Source: Actinacidiphila alni
GTDB lineage: Bacteria > Actinomycetota > Actinomycetes > Streptomycetales > Streptomycetaceae
Reading direction: 5' to 3'
DNA: 64,000 bases
Assembly (NCBI RefSeq): GCF_900112845.1
Contig: NZ_FONG01000027.1
Span: forward strand, 57,071-121,070
A program made the translations under genes and the position numbers. The notes under the pieces were generated by a model, which saw nothing but the letters and a program-made list of their open reading frames with translations, was not told the DNA's origin and made no database searches. Below, piece by piece: positions 18,157 through 26,254 of the stretch (positions within the stretch are counted from its first letter, which is position 1; each line of letters starts with the position of its first letter).

Positions 18157-20372
18157 GCGGCACCCTCCGGCCCGGACCGGACACCCCGCCCACCACCCCG
18201 CCGGTGTCGAACGCCATGGACGGCGGCACCGCCTACGGCCCGGTTGTCCAGGCCGGGACGATCAGCGGCCTCCATTTGCACCCCGCCGCGCCCGCCGTAC
18301 CGCCGGTGCCCCGCCAGCTCCCGGCCGCCGCCCCCCTGTGGGTCGACCGGCGCGAGGACCTCGCCTGGCTCCACCGCGCCTGCGGGCACAACCGGGACGA
18401 GGTGACCGTCGCCGTGGTGTGGGGGCCCGGCGGCGCCGGGAAAACCGCCCTCGCGTCACGGTTCCTCCGCACGCTCCCCGCGACAGGCGACGAGCCGCAC
18501 CTGTATGTCGACCTGCGCGGACACAACGCCGCCGACCCCGTCACGCCCGTGGCGGCGCTGGCCCGGTTCCTGGCCGACCTCGGCGTGGCCGGCACTCACG
18601 TTCCCTCGACGGCCGACGGGCTGGCCGCGATGTGGCGGACCGTCACCGCCGGGCGGCGCATCGCGCAGGTCCGGCCGCTGATTCCCGGCGGGCCGGCCGC
18701 CCGGGTCGTGGTCACCAGCCGCACCCGCCTGGACGGACTGGTCGTCGACGGCGCCGAGATCCGCCGCCTCGGCCCGCTCCCGCAGCGGGCGGCCGTCGAC
18801 CTGCTGGTCCGCCGCACCCGCCGCACCAGCACGGCCGACCGCGCCGCCGCCGGCCGGATCGCACACGCCTGCGCCGGGATGCCGCTCGCGCTGCACACCG
18901 TGGCCGCCCAGCACACCCTGAACCCCGCACTCCCCCTTCAACGGCTCGCCGACCGCCTCACCGCCAACGGCGGCGGCCGGGCCCAAGCCTCGGCGCGGCC
19001 GGGCCCGTACGACCCCGAACACGATCAGGAGCACGCCGTCCAGATGAGCATCAGCAGCACCTACCAGGTTCTGCCCGAACTGACCCGTACCGCGTATCAG
19101 CGGCTCGGGGCCCTGCCCGCCACGATCCTGGACACCGGCACCGTCGCCGCCGCGTGCGACCTGACACCCGCCCAGGCGAACTGGGTCCTGACCAGCCTCG
19201 ACCAGGCCGGCCTCCTCCAAAGCGCCCGCCCCGCCGGCCCGCCCCAGGACGCCGGCCGTTACACGCCCGGCGGCGTGTACCGATTCCCCGACCCGGTGCG
19301 CGAGCACGCCCGTGCCACCGCCGAACACGGCCTGGGCCAGGCCGACCGGGACGACGCCGTCCTGTGCTGGGCACAGTGGCTGCTCGCGGCGGCCACCGAC
19401 GCCGAGAGTTTCCTGACGCCCTGTCACCGCAGGCTGGAACGGGTCCCCGTCCCGCCCACTTACGTGTCCCCGTTCGTCCTGCCCGATCCCGGCCAGGAGG
19501 ACACCGCCGCCGCCGGCCGCGCCGTTACTGACTGGCTGGAGGTGCGCTGGCCGGACCTGACCGCCGCCGCCCACGCCGCCTCCGCGCTGCGCCGGCCCGA
19601 CCTCGCCTGGCAACTGGTCGACGCCGTCTGGCCCGTCATCAAACTCCGCCGCCCCGCCGACGCGGTCACCCTGCTGCTCGGCACCGGACTCCCGGCCGCC
19701 CGCGCCGACGGCAACGGCACCGCCGCCCGCCGGATGCTGACCACCGCCGCCGGACGCCTGCGCCATGCGGGCGACTACCCCAGCGCCATCAGACTCGCCG
19801 ACGAGGCCCGTGCGAGCGCCGACGCGGCCGGCGACCCACGGGATCTCGGCCAGGCCGCCCACGAGGCCGGGGCCATCCACCTGGAGGCCGGCCGCCCCGT
19901 GCAGGCCGTCCCTCTCCTGCGCGAAGCGCTGGCCGCCCGGAGCGCGGTGGGCGACCCGCGCGGCGCCGCCCTCACCCGCATCCTGCTCGGCAACGCCGCC
20001 AGCGGCACCGGCGACCACAACGGGGCACGCGACCAGCTCGGCCAGGCGCTCCGCGACCTGACCGCCCTCGGCGAGCGGTACGAGGCCGCCCGCGCCATGG
20101 CCTACCTCGGCCGCGCCCACCGCCAGGCCGGCCGCTACACGGACTCCGAGACGTGGCTGCGCGCCGCCGCCCAGCAACTCACGCAAAGCGGCTCGGCCCA
20201 CTGGCCCGCCCACATCCAGGAGTTCCTCGGTGAAACCGCCGAAGCCCAGGGCCGGACCGACCAGGCCCTCACCCACTACCGGACCGCCCTTGCCGCCTAC
20301 CGGGACCTGCACGCCACCCGCGACACCCACCGCCTGCAAACCGCCATCGCCCGACTCGGAGCGGGCCAGTGA
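18153..20372 (+). CDS. STAND/NB-ARC-type ATPase with TPR repeats, Walker B missing
   Basis: 739 residues. The N-terminus has the segment GPVVQAGTISGLHLH, common before STAND domains. A Walker A loop GPGGAGKTAL (residues 91-100) and the strand LYVDLRGH follow. The sensor-type segment RVVVTSRTRLDGL and the RxxP-like linker are present. The Walker B strand normally found just before the AQVRPLIPG segment is absent: AGRR runs straight into IAQVRPL near residue 169. A winged-helix part and about 300 residues of TPR repeats complete the protein. It resembles AfsR-tail-like and defence-type STAND proteins, but ATP hydrolysis may be impaired. Confidence 0.8.
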   Translation: MSGTLRPGPDTPPTTPPVSNAMDGGTAYGPVVQAGTISGLHLHPAAPAVPPVPRQLPAAAPLWVDRREDLAWLHRACGHNRDEVTVAVVWGPGGAGKTALASRFLRTLPATGDEPHLYVDLRGHNAADPVTPVAALARFLADLGVAGTHVPSTADGLAAMWRTVTAGRRIAQVRPLIPGGPAARVVVTSRTRLDGLVVDGAEIRRLGPLPQRAAVDLLVRRTRRTSTADRAAAGRIAHACAGMPLALHTVAAQHTLNPALPLQRLADRLTANGGGRAQASARPGPYDPEHDQEHAVQMSISSTYQVLPELTRTAYQRLGALPATILDTGTVAAACDLTPAQANWVLTSLDQAGLLQSARPAGPPQDAGRYTPGGVYRFPDPVREHARATAEHGLGQADRDDAVLCWAQWLLAAATDAESFLTPCHRRLERVPVPPTYVSPFVLPDPGQEDTAAAGRAVTDWLEVRWPDLTAAAHAASALRRPDLAWQLVDAVWPVIKLRRPADAVTLLLGTGLPAARADGNGTAARRMLTTAAGRLRHAGDYPSAIRLADEARASADAAGDPRDLGQAAHEAGAIHLEAGRPVQAVPLLREALAARSAVGDPRGAALTRILLGNAASGTGDHNGARDQLGQALRDLTALGERYEAARAMAYLGRAHRQAGRYTDSETWLRAAAQQLTQSGSAHWPAHIQEFLGETAEAQGRTDQALTHYRTALAAYRDLHATRDTHRLQTAIARLGAGQ

Positions 20373-20534
20373 CCCACACAGGAGAACGCGCCGCTCCCCC
20401 AGACATCCCCGCCCATGAGGAACTCCCCGGCAGCCACCGCGCCACGGTCACGCGTCGCGCCACCGGCAGCCGAACCGGTCCCCCGTCCCTTCCGCTGAGA
20501 TCCGACCTCCCGTCACGAACAGGACCCGCCGCCC

Positions 20535-20765
20535 TTGAAGACCTCCACGATCACGGTGCCGCGCCGGCCCGAGACGCTCCTGATACCGCGCCGCCGCTAC
20601 CCCGCCGGCCGCGTCGGAACCGTCGCCGTCGCCCTGCCCACCGGCCGCATCGCCGTACCGGTGATCACCATCACCACCGTCCCCGCCGGGGCATACCAGC
20701 CGCACCCGATCGACCGGAAGACACCTCCGATATCCCCGGCACGCCCGACCCGGAGCACGGCATGA
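20535..20765 (+). CDS. Small beta-rich hypothetical protein
   Basis: 76 residues from a TTG at 20535, with AGGA about nine bases upstream. The stop overlaps the next ATG by four bases. The segment GTVAVALPTGRIAVPVITITTV looks like a small beta sheet. The alternative reading, an upstream extension of the LuxR-like frame, gives an Arg/His/Pro-rich low-complexity sequence and is less likely. No known family. The 160 bases before it contain no convincing gene. Confidence 0.45.
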   Translation: MKTSTITVPRRPETLLIPRRRYPAGRVGTVAVALPTGRIAVPVITITTVPAGAYQPHPIDRKTPPISPARPTRSTA

Positions 20766-21295
20766 CTGCACACGCCGCCGGGACACCGGCACTGCGCCCC
20801 CTGGACGTCACCGTCATGACGCGGCTGGCCGACGGGCTGCGCTGCGCGTCCATCGCAGCCGAACTCGGCGTGACCACCACGGTCCGCGCCGCGATACGCC
20901 GGGTGCGCCCACGCGTCGGCGCCGACGGCCACGTCGCCCAGGTCCTGGACCTGGCCTACCGCTCCGGCAACCTTCCCCTCCCCCCGCGGCCGGCCGCCCC
21001 GCCGCCGAACCTGACGGAACAGCAACAGCGCCTCCTGCTCCAACTCGCCGACGGCCAGAGCTACCAGCAGATCAGCACCACCGACGGCATCGGCCTGAGC
21101 ACAGCAAAACTCCACATCCGCAACCTGCGCCAACTGCTCGGCGCCGACTCCCGCGCCCACGCCGTCCACCTCGGCTGGGCAAACCGCCACATCACCGCCG
21201 GAACGGCCCTGCCGACGCGCCCGCAGCCTCCGGCCCAGCCCGACCCAGCCGACGGCCAGCCCACCACCACCTGCCCTCCGGGAGCGCCGCGATGA
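20762..21295 (+). CDS. LuxR-type helix-turn-helix protein
   Basis: 177 residues from ATG 20762. An N-terminal helical region (VMTRLADGLRCASIAAELGV) resembles an incomplete second HTH. The C-terminal region NLTEQQQRLLLQLADGQSYQQIS...LSTAKLHIRNLRQLL is the LuxR/GerE HTH. There is no receiver domain. It ends in a Pro-rich tail. It sits inside the operon rather than at its edge, so autoregulation or control of distant genes is possible. Confidence 0.7.
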   Translation: MTAHAAGTPALRPLDVTVMTRLADGLRCASIAAELGVTTTVRAAIRRVRPRVGADGHVAQVLDLAYRSGNLPLPPRPAAPPPNLTEQQQRLLLQLADGQSYQQISTTDGIGLSTAKLHIRNLRQLLGADSRAHAVHLGWANRHITAGTALPTRPQPPAQPDPADGQPTTTCPPGAPR

Positions 21296-22221
21296 CCATC
21301 ACCGTGCACAACGACGCCGGACCCGCCGGCCACCAGCTCGCCGGCCGCGCCGAAACCGTCCTCGCCACCGCACTCCCGCCGATCGCCAAGATCACCGAAC
21401 TCCCCGAGCCCACCGGCGAGGTCCGTCTCGTCACCCCCCGCACGTGGCGGCGGGCATACCGGGACTACGCCGCCCGCCAGCTCGATCTCAACTTCACCGA
21501 GGCCCCCGCAACCATCCAGGAGAAGGCAGAGGTCAGGGAAGAACTCCGGCAGAAGCGCACCTTCACGCGGTGGTACTGGCCGCTCCTGAACGGGGTGACG
21601 CTCACCTCCGGCGAGGGCCTGCCGCAGACCCTGATCGTCCCGCAGGCGATGCACCACACCGGTCTGGCCGCCGCAGGCGTCGCTTTCGAGCGTTTCGTGA
21701 TCCACGAGGCCGTCCACCATTTCCAGATCCGGCTCAGCGCCGGCCGGGTCGTGCCGATCCCGATCGCGATCCGGCCGAACCCGGTAATCGAGCGCGTCAA
21801 CGGGCTCGTCGCCGTCTTCGAGGGACACGCGGACTGGGCCGAAGCCCACGTCACCGAGGAGATCTTCGGTCCGCGCGCCCTCGGCGCCGGGATCCGTACG
21901 GTCTCCCGGCGCGCCGTCCTGCGCGAACGCTCCCTCCACGTGCGGGACACCGCCGCGGCCGTGCGGGCGCACCAGCGACGCGGAACGCCGATGCCCGAGC
22001 GCGAAACGGCTCAACAACGGCGCGCCCGTACCGCCCGCACCCGGCCCGCCATCGGCACCCACGCCGAAGTCGCCTTCGTCCGACAGACCATCGCCTACCT
22101 CGGCACCACCCGGTGGAACACCGTCTGGACCGACCCCCAACTCCTGCCTGTAGACGACGAACTCGACCGCCCCGAGACATGGAACGCCCGCATCGGCGCG
22201 TACGCCAACCGCCTGTCCTGA
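21292..22221 (+). CDS. Zincin-type metalloprotease-like protein
   Basis: 309 residues, start in an ATGA overlap. The gluzincin motif HEAVHHFQ (His138, Glu139, His142) is followed about 45 residues later by FEGHADWAE, which can supply the third ligand Glu. This arrangement resembles the DUF2342/zincin_2 family found in actinobacteria. There is no signal peptide, so it acts in the cytoplasm. In this operon it could mature a peptide or cleave a repressor. Family assignment is from motif and spacing only. Confidence 0.65.
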   Translation: MTITVHNDAGPAGHQLAGRAETVLATALPPIAKITELPEPTGEVRLVTPRTWRRAYRDYAARQLDLNFTEAPATIQEKAEVREELRQKRTFTRWYWPLLNGVTLTSGEGLPQTLIVPQAMHHTGLAAAGVAFERFVIHEAVHHFQIRLSAGRVVPIPIAIRPNPVIERVNGLVAVFEGHADWAEAHVTEEIFGPRALGAGIRTVSRRAVLRERSLHVRDTAAAVRAHQRRGTPMPERETAQQRRARTARTRPAIGTHAEVAFVRQTIAYLGTTRWNTVWTDPQLLPVDDELDRPETWNARIGAYANRLS

Positions 22222-22274
22222 ACAGCCGCCGAGCCCACCGACCTGTTCCGGTCCGCTCCCGTTTTGGAGATGCC

Positions 22275-23309
22275 ATGCCGAGCCCTACGACCTATCCCGA
22301 CCTCCACGCCGCCTACGTCGGCCTGCTCACCCGCGTGTCGGACGATCCCGATTTCCGCATCTCCGCGCGCGGCAACGACGCCGCCGAGATCATCGGCGCG
22401 AGCTTCCGGCTCCCCGACCCTCGCCAGCGGCTGCCCTACCTCGCGGCGCGGAAGGCCAACCCGGTCTTCCACTACGCCGAGACCCTCTGGTATCTGGCCG
22501 GGCGCCGGGACCTGGACATGATCGGCTATTACGCCCCGTCCATGCGGTCCGGGTCAGCCGACGGCATCCATCTCGGCGGCTCCGCGTACGGGCACACGAT
22601 CTTCCAACCGGCCCCCGGAGCGTCGGTGTCCCCGTTCGACCGGGCCATGGACCTGCTGCGCACCGAGGCCGACACCAAGCGCGCGTACATCCCGGTCTTC
22701 ACCGCCGGAGAACTCAACGACCCCGACAACCCCGACATGGCGTGTCTGGCGGGACTGCACCTGCTGCCGCGGCAGGGCCGGCTGCACATGGTCTGCTACA
22801 TGCGGGCCAACGACCTGGACTGCGGGCTGCTGTCCGACGTGTTCTCTTTCACGATGATCCAGGAGTACGCCGCCGTCCGGCTCGGCCTCGAACTGGGCAC
22901 CTACACCCACCACATCGGCTCGGCGCACATCTGCGACCGCAACGCCGACCGCGTCCGCCGCGTCCTGGACGAGGCGGCAACGGTCCCCTCGCACCCGGCG
23001 CAGTTCGCGTTCCCGACGATGCCGGCCGCGACCGACACCGCCACCCTCGACACCGTCCTTCGGTACGAGGAGTTGCTGCGGACGGACCAACTGCGCTGCA
23101 CCGCCGCCGACATCGCCGCCACCGGGCTGGACGTCTACTGGCAGCAGCCGCTGCTGCTGTTCGAGATCTACCGGCAGATCCAGCACGAGCGCACCGACCA
23201 CGTCAGCACCGACGTCCTGGGCGCGCTCGACCCGGGGCTGCGGTGGCTGGTCGAACAGCGCTGGCCGGCCTGCACACCTACCACCTCCACCGCCGGGGAC
23301 CGGCGGTGA
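22275..23309 (+). CDS. Thymidylate-synthase homologue, probably cytosine-nucleotide specific
   Basis: 344 residues from ATG 22275. It aligns with thymidylate synthase: AETLWYLAGRRDL, AYGHTIF, TKRAYIPVF, the catalytic Cys157 in DMACLAGLHL, then YMRANDLDCGLLSD (Arg177, Asp180) and HIGSAHI (His218). The base-recognising Asn of true synthases (in LGLPFNI) is Asp188 here. The same change marks dCMP hydroxymethylases such as T4 gp42. The usual Tyr after the final His is Cys. It probably hydroxymethylates or methylates a cytosine nucleotide. It is followed by kinases in the same operon. Confidence 0.75.
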   Translation: MPSPTTYPDLHAAYVGLLTRVSDDPDFRISARGNDAAEIIGASFRLPDPRQRLPYLAARKANPVFHYAETLWYLAGRRDLDMIGYYAPSMRSGSADGIHLGGSAYGHTIFQPAPGASVSPFDRAMDLLRTEADTKRAYIPVFTAGELNDPDNPDMACLAGLHLLPRQGRLHMVCYMRANDLDCGLLSDVFSFTMIQEYAAVRLGLELGTYTHHIGSAHICDRNADRVRRVLDEAATVPSHPAQFAFPTMPAATDTATLDTVLRYEELLRTDQLRCTAADIAATGLDVYWQQPLLLFEIYRQIQHERTDHVSTDVLGALDPGLRWLVEQRWPACTPTTSTAGDRR

Positions 23310-23854
23310 CCGCCGAGCCGGCGCGAAGCGCCCTGACCGGACCTGACTGGGAGTGCTGGTCGGTCGTGCTGTGCAAGCCCGACGCCGTCGAACGCGGTCT
23401 GGCCGGCACTGTGCTGGCCCGGCTCGCCCCGGCCGGTGTGCGCCTGACCGGACGGCGCGACGTACGGGTGCTGCCGTGGCAGATCCACGTCCACTACTGG
23501 GACCTGCTGGTCGACGACGGCCGCTTCCCCGGCCGCGACATCCCCGCCTGCCTGGAGGCGGAGTACGCCGGACGCACCGTCACCGTCGCCCTCGCCCACG
23601 GAGCACCGGGCATCCACCAGCGCCTCCGCGACCTGCTGGGCCACTTCGACCCCGCCAAGGCCAAGCCCGGCACGATCCGCGCAGACCTCGGCCAAGACTC
23701 CCTGGCCGCCGCGCTCACCGAACAGCGCCTGATCCGCAACCTCGTGCACACCTCCGACGACGCGCACGCCGCCCGCCGCGATTTCGGCACCTGGTACGGC
23801 GCCGCGCACCGCGGCCTGCTCCTCCCCCGCTCTCGCACTACGCCCGCCCGATGA
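23306..23854 (+). CDS. Divergent nucleoside diphosphate kinase
   Basis: 182 residues from a GTG overlapping the previous stop. Hallmarks of Ndk are clear: KPDAVERGL (Lys24), TIRADLG (usually TIRGDFG) and the active-site His148 in NLVHTSDDAHAARRDFGTW. It is longer than housekeeping Ndk (about 137 residues) because of an N-terminal lead and a C-terminal tail. It therefore looks like a dedicated copy for the product of the neighbouring TS homologue. Confidence 0.8.
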   Translation: MTAEPARSALTGPDWECWSVVLCKPDAVERGLAGTVLARLAPAGVRLTGRRDVRVLPWQIHVHYWDLLVDDGRFPGRDIPACLEAEYAGRTVTVALAHGAPGIHQRLRDLLGHFDPAKAKPGTIRADLGQDSLAAALTEQRLIRNLVHTSDDAHAARRDFGTWYGAAHRGLLLPRSRTTPAR

Positions 23855-23880
23855 CCACTGCCCTTGCCCTGGAGGACCGT

Positions 23881-25071
23881 ATGTCCACACCCCTGACAGG
23901 TTCCCGCCGGCCGCTGCCCATCCTGAGCAGGCAGCAGACCACCGAACTGAAGCCGTCGCTCGCCGACCCGGTGGAGTACCGCAAGTCCGGGCTGTCGCTG
24001 AACTGGATCGTGGGCTGCCCGCTCGAATGCGGATACTGCGTACGCCACCTGTTCGACAACTTCGGCATGAAGACGCCGCGGCGGCTGATGAGCGACGAGG
24101 ACGCCGTCCTCGCGCTCACCGGCCACCGGTACTTCCGGCCGCACACCACGCCGATCCAGCTCCTGAACCGGGCCACCGACCCCATGCTGCCCGTCGTCAA
24201 ACCGCACCTGTTCGCGGTCCTGCGCGCACTGGACGGCCAGGGCCTGACCAACCACGTCCTGATCATCACCCGGTGGCGCGTCACCCCCGAGGACTGTGAA
24301 GTCCTCAACCCACTGTCCAGCCTGCGGGTCACGGTGCTCGTCACGCACTCCGGCATCGACAACCCGGCCATCGAACCGGTCGACTCCACGATCGCCGCCG
24401 CCAGCCTGCGCACCCTGTACGAGCACGCCGAGCGGTACCGCACCGTGCTGTACTGGCGGCCCATCGTCCCCGGCCTCAACGACTCCGACACCCACCTCCG
24501 CCGCGCCCGACAGCTGTCGGCTCACGCGCACGCGACGGTGTTCACCGGCCTGTTCTACCGGCAGGAGATCGCCGACTACTACCAGGCCCACGGGCTGCCC
24601 GAACCGTACGGCGACACCGCCCGGCGCAAGATCCTTCCCGAACAGTCCGAGCAGCGGATCCTCGACCACTTCCACGACACCCCCCAGCAGGGCGCCCCCT
24701 GGGGAGCCCTGTTCCGCAAGACCTCCTGCGCGGTGGCGTACGCCCACGGGGAAGCGGACTACAACGGGCACTTCGGCATCCGGGAACTGTGCGACATCTG
24801 CCCGGAGGAGCAGGTCGAACGGTGCGGGCAGGCGTGGGTCCGGCCCGATCCCGCCGAGGTCACCCGGCAGGCGCGCGCGCTCGGCGCGGTGGGCGAGGTG
24901 GAGGTCACCGACCGCGCCATCATCGTGGAGGGCCTGGACGAGCCGCCGCGCTACTTCCTCCAGCACGGCTACGGCTACCAGTGCCACGACCGCAGCAAAC
25001 CCCACCACCACCGCCAGCACGGCCGCGCACCGATCGGCTGGCCCGGCCCGAACGGACCATCAGCAGCATGA
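23881..25071 (+). CDS. Radical SAM enzyme with extra C-terminal cysteines
   Basis: 396 residues from ATG 23881 (GGAGG upstream); an ATG at 23851 overlapping the Ndk stop is the alternative. The motif CPLECGYC (Cys46, Cys50, Cys53) binds the SAM-cleaving 4Fe-4S cluster. The barrel continues with LLNRATDPMLP and VLYWRPIVPGLND, somewhat like spore-photoproduct-lyase relatives. A second group, Cys283, Cys304, Cys307 and Cys315 (CDICPEEQVERC), could hold an auxiliary cluster. Substrate unknown; a nucleotide is plausible from the neighbours. Confidence 0.8.
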   Translation: MSTPLTGSRRPLPILSRQQTTELKPSLADPVEYRKSGLSLNWIVGCPLECGYCVRHLFDNFGMKTPRRLMSDEDAVLALTGHRYFRPHTTPIQLLNRATDPMLPVVKPHLFAVLRALDGQGLTNHVLIITRWRVTPEDCEVLNPLSSLRVTVLVTHSGIDNPAIEPVDSTIAAASLRTLYEHAERYRTVLYWRPIVPGLNDSDTHLRRARQLSAHAHATVFTGLFYRQEIADYYQAHGLPEPYGDTARRKILPEQSEQRILDHFHDTPQQGAPWGALFRKTSCAVAYAHGEADYNGHFGIRELCDICPEEQVERCGQAWVRPDPAEVTRQARALGAVGEVEVTDRAIIVEGLDEPPRYFLQHGYGYQCHDRSKPHHHRQHGRAPIGWPGPNGPSAA

Positions 25072-25670
25072 ACTTCAGCACCTGGCCGCCCCTGCTCGTC
25101 GTCGATGTCGAAGGCAACGGCACCAACCCGCCGGACCTGGTCGAGGTCGCCGCCCTCCCCGTGCGCAAGGGACAACCCGAGACCGCGGCCGCGGGCGCGT
25201 GGCTGATCCGCCCGCCCAGGCCCGTCACACCGTTCGCGGCCCAGGTGCACGGCCTGACCAACAAGGTCCTCGAAAACGCCCCCGCCTGGACCGAGGTGGC
25301 CGCCGATGTCCACCGGCTGCTGGGCACCGCGTGGATCTGCGCGCACAACGCCCACACCGACTACCGGGTGCTGTCCGCGCACCTGCCCGGCTGGCAGCCG
25401 GCCGGTGTCCTGGACACCCTCCGCCTGGCCAGGGTCACCGTCCCCGGCCTTCCCGCCCACAACCTCGACGCGCTCATCGACCACCTGAAGCCCGACCTCA
25501 CCCTCGCACCCGCCCAGCGGCACCGCGCCACCTACGACGCGTACGCCACCGCCCAGATCCTCACCGCCCTCGCCAGCCGCTACCCGGCCTGGGACCAGCT
25601 CGTCGCCGCCGCCGTGCCGCCGAATCTTCCCGGCGCACCCCAACCAGAACAGGACCCGACCCTATGGTGA
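25068..25670 (+). CDS. DEDDh 3'-5' exonuclease (DnaQ-like)
   Basis: 200 residues, start in an ATGA overlap. All exonuclease motifs are visible: VVDVEGNG (Asp, Glu), the segment VHGLTNKVL, AHNAHTDYRVL (Exo II Asp) and HRATYDAYAT (Exo III His and Asp). It is a stand-alone domain of the proofreading/oligoribonuclease type. In a nucleotide-modifying operon it could trim modified ends or degrade short oligonucleotides. It overlaps the kinase gene by seven bases. Confidence 0.85.
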   Translation: MNFSTWPPLLVVDVEGNGTNPPDLVEVAALPVRKGQPETAAAGAWLIRPPRPVTPFAAQVHGLTNKVLENAPAWTEVAADVHRLLGTAWICAHNAHTDYRVLSAHLPGWQPAGVLDTLRLARVTVPGLPAHNLDALIDHLKPDLTLAPAQRHRATYDAYATAQILTALASRYPAWDQLVAAAVPPNLPGAPQPEQDPTLW

Positions 25671-26254
25671 ACACCCCCGTCCGCATCGGCGTGACCGGCA
25701 CGCACTCCACCGGCAAGACCGTCCTGCTGCGGCGCGTCGAAATGGAACTCCGCGCCCAGGGCGTCACCGTCGCGCGCACCGGCGGTCTCGCCAAGCGGGC
25801 CGCCGCACTCGGCCTGCCGAAAATGGAGCACCACACCGCAGCCTCCACCGAGTGGATCATGGCGCAGACCATCGCCGACGAGATCCGCCTCGCCGCAGCC
25901 GGCGCCCGGGTGATCCTCGCCGACCGGGCCGTCATCGACGCCCTCGCCTACTACACCGCCGCCCTGGAATACCGGGACGAACCTTCCGACACCGCCGACG
26001 TCAAGCGGCTCACGCTCCTTGCCGCCCAGGCCGCGAAATACGACCTGCTGCTGGCCACCGTCCCCGACCCCGCGGTCCCCCCGGTCGCCGGACACGGCTA
26101 CGACGCCCGCTATCGTGCCCTGGTCGACACCCACGTCCACCGCCACCTCGCCGACACCGGAACCCGCCACGTCCGCGTCCCCGGCACCCCGCACCGGCAG
26201 GACGCCGCGATCCGCGTCGCCGTCCGCCTCGCCCTCAGCGCGGTCCCGGCGTGA
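25664..26254 (+). CDS. P-loop kinase (AAA_28/NadR-kinase-like)
   Basis: 196 residues. Walker A is GTHSTGKT (Gly12 to Thr19) and a later DRAVIDALAYYTAAL block matches the nucleoside-binding region of NadR-type and related P-loop kinases. Relatives phosphorylate nucleosides or mononucleotides, and phage members act on 5-hydroxymethyl pyrimidines. Placed after a TS homologue and Ndk, it could convert the modified mononucleotide to its diphosphate. The exact substrate is inferred from context only. Confidence 0.75.
   Translation: MVNTPVRIGVTGTHSTGKTVLLRRVEMELRAQGVTVARTGGLAKRAAALGLPKMEHHTAASTEWIMAQTIADEIRLAAAGARVILADRAVIDALAYYTAALEYRDEPSDTADVKRLTLLAAQAAKYDLLLATVPDPAVPPVAGHGYDARYRALVDTHVHRHLADTGTRHVRVPGTPHRQDAAIRVAVRLALSAVPA

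Noticed and set aside
18600..18700. Possible frameshift explaining the missing Walker B in the STAND gene
   Set aside because: The frame is continuous on both sides and neither alternative frame encodes the missing strand, so an in-frame deletion is the better reading.
18456..20339. 627-residue minus-strand frame opposite the STAND gene
   Set aside because: Gly/Ala/Val-rich shadow without domains.
20369..20761. Upstream extension of the LuxR-type frame to 20369
   Set aside because: Arg/His/Pro-rich low complexity; the overlapping TTG frame at 20535 gives a better protein with normal overlap.
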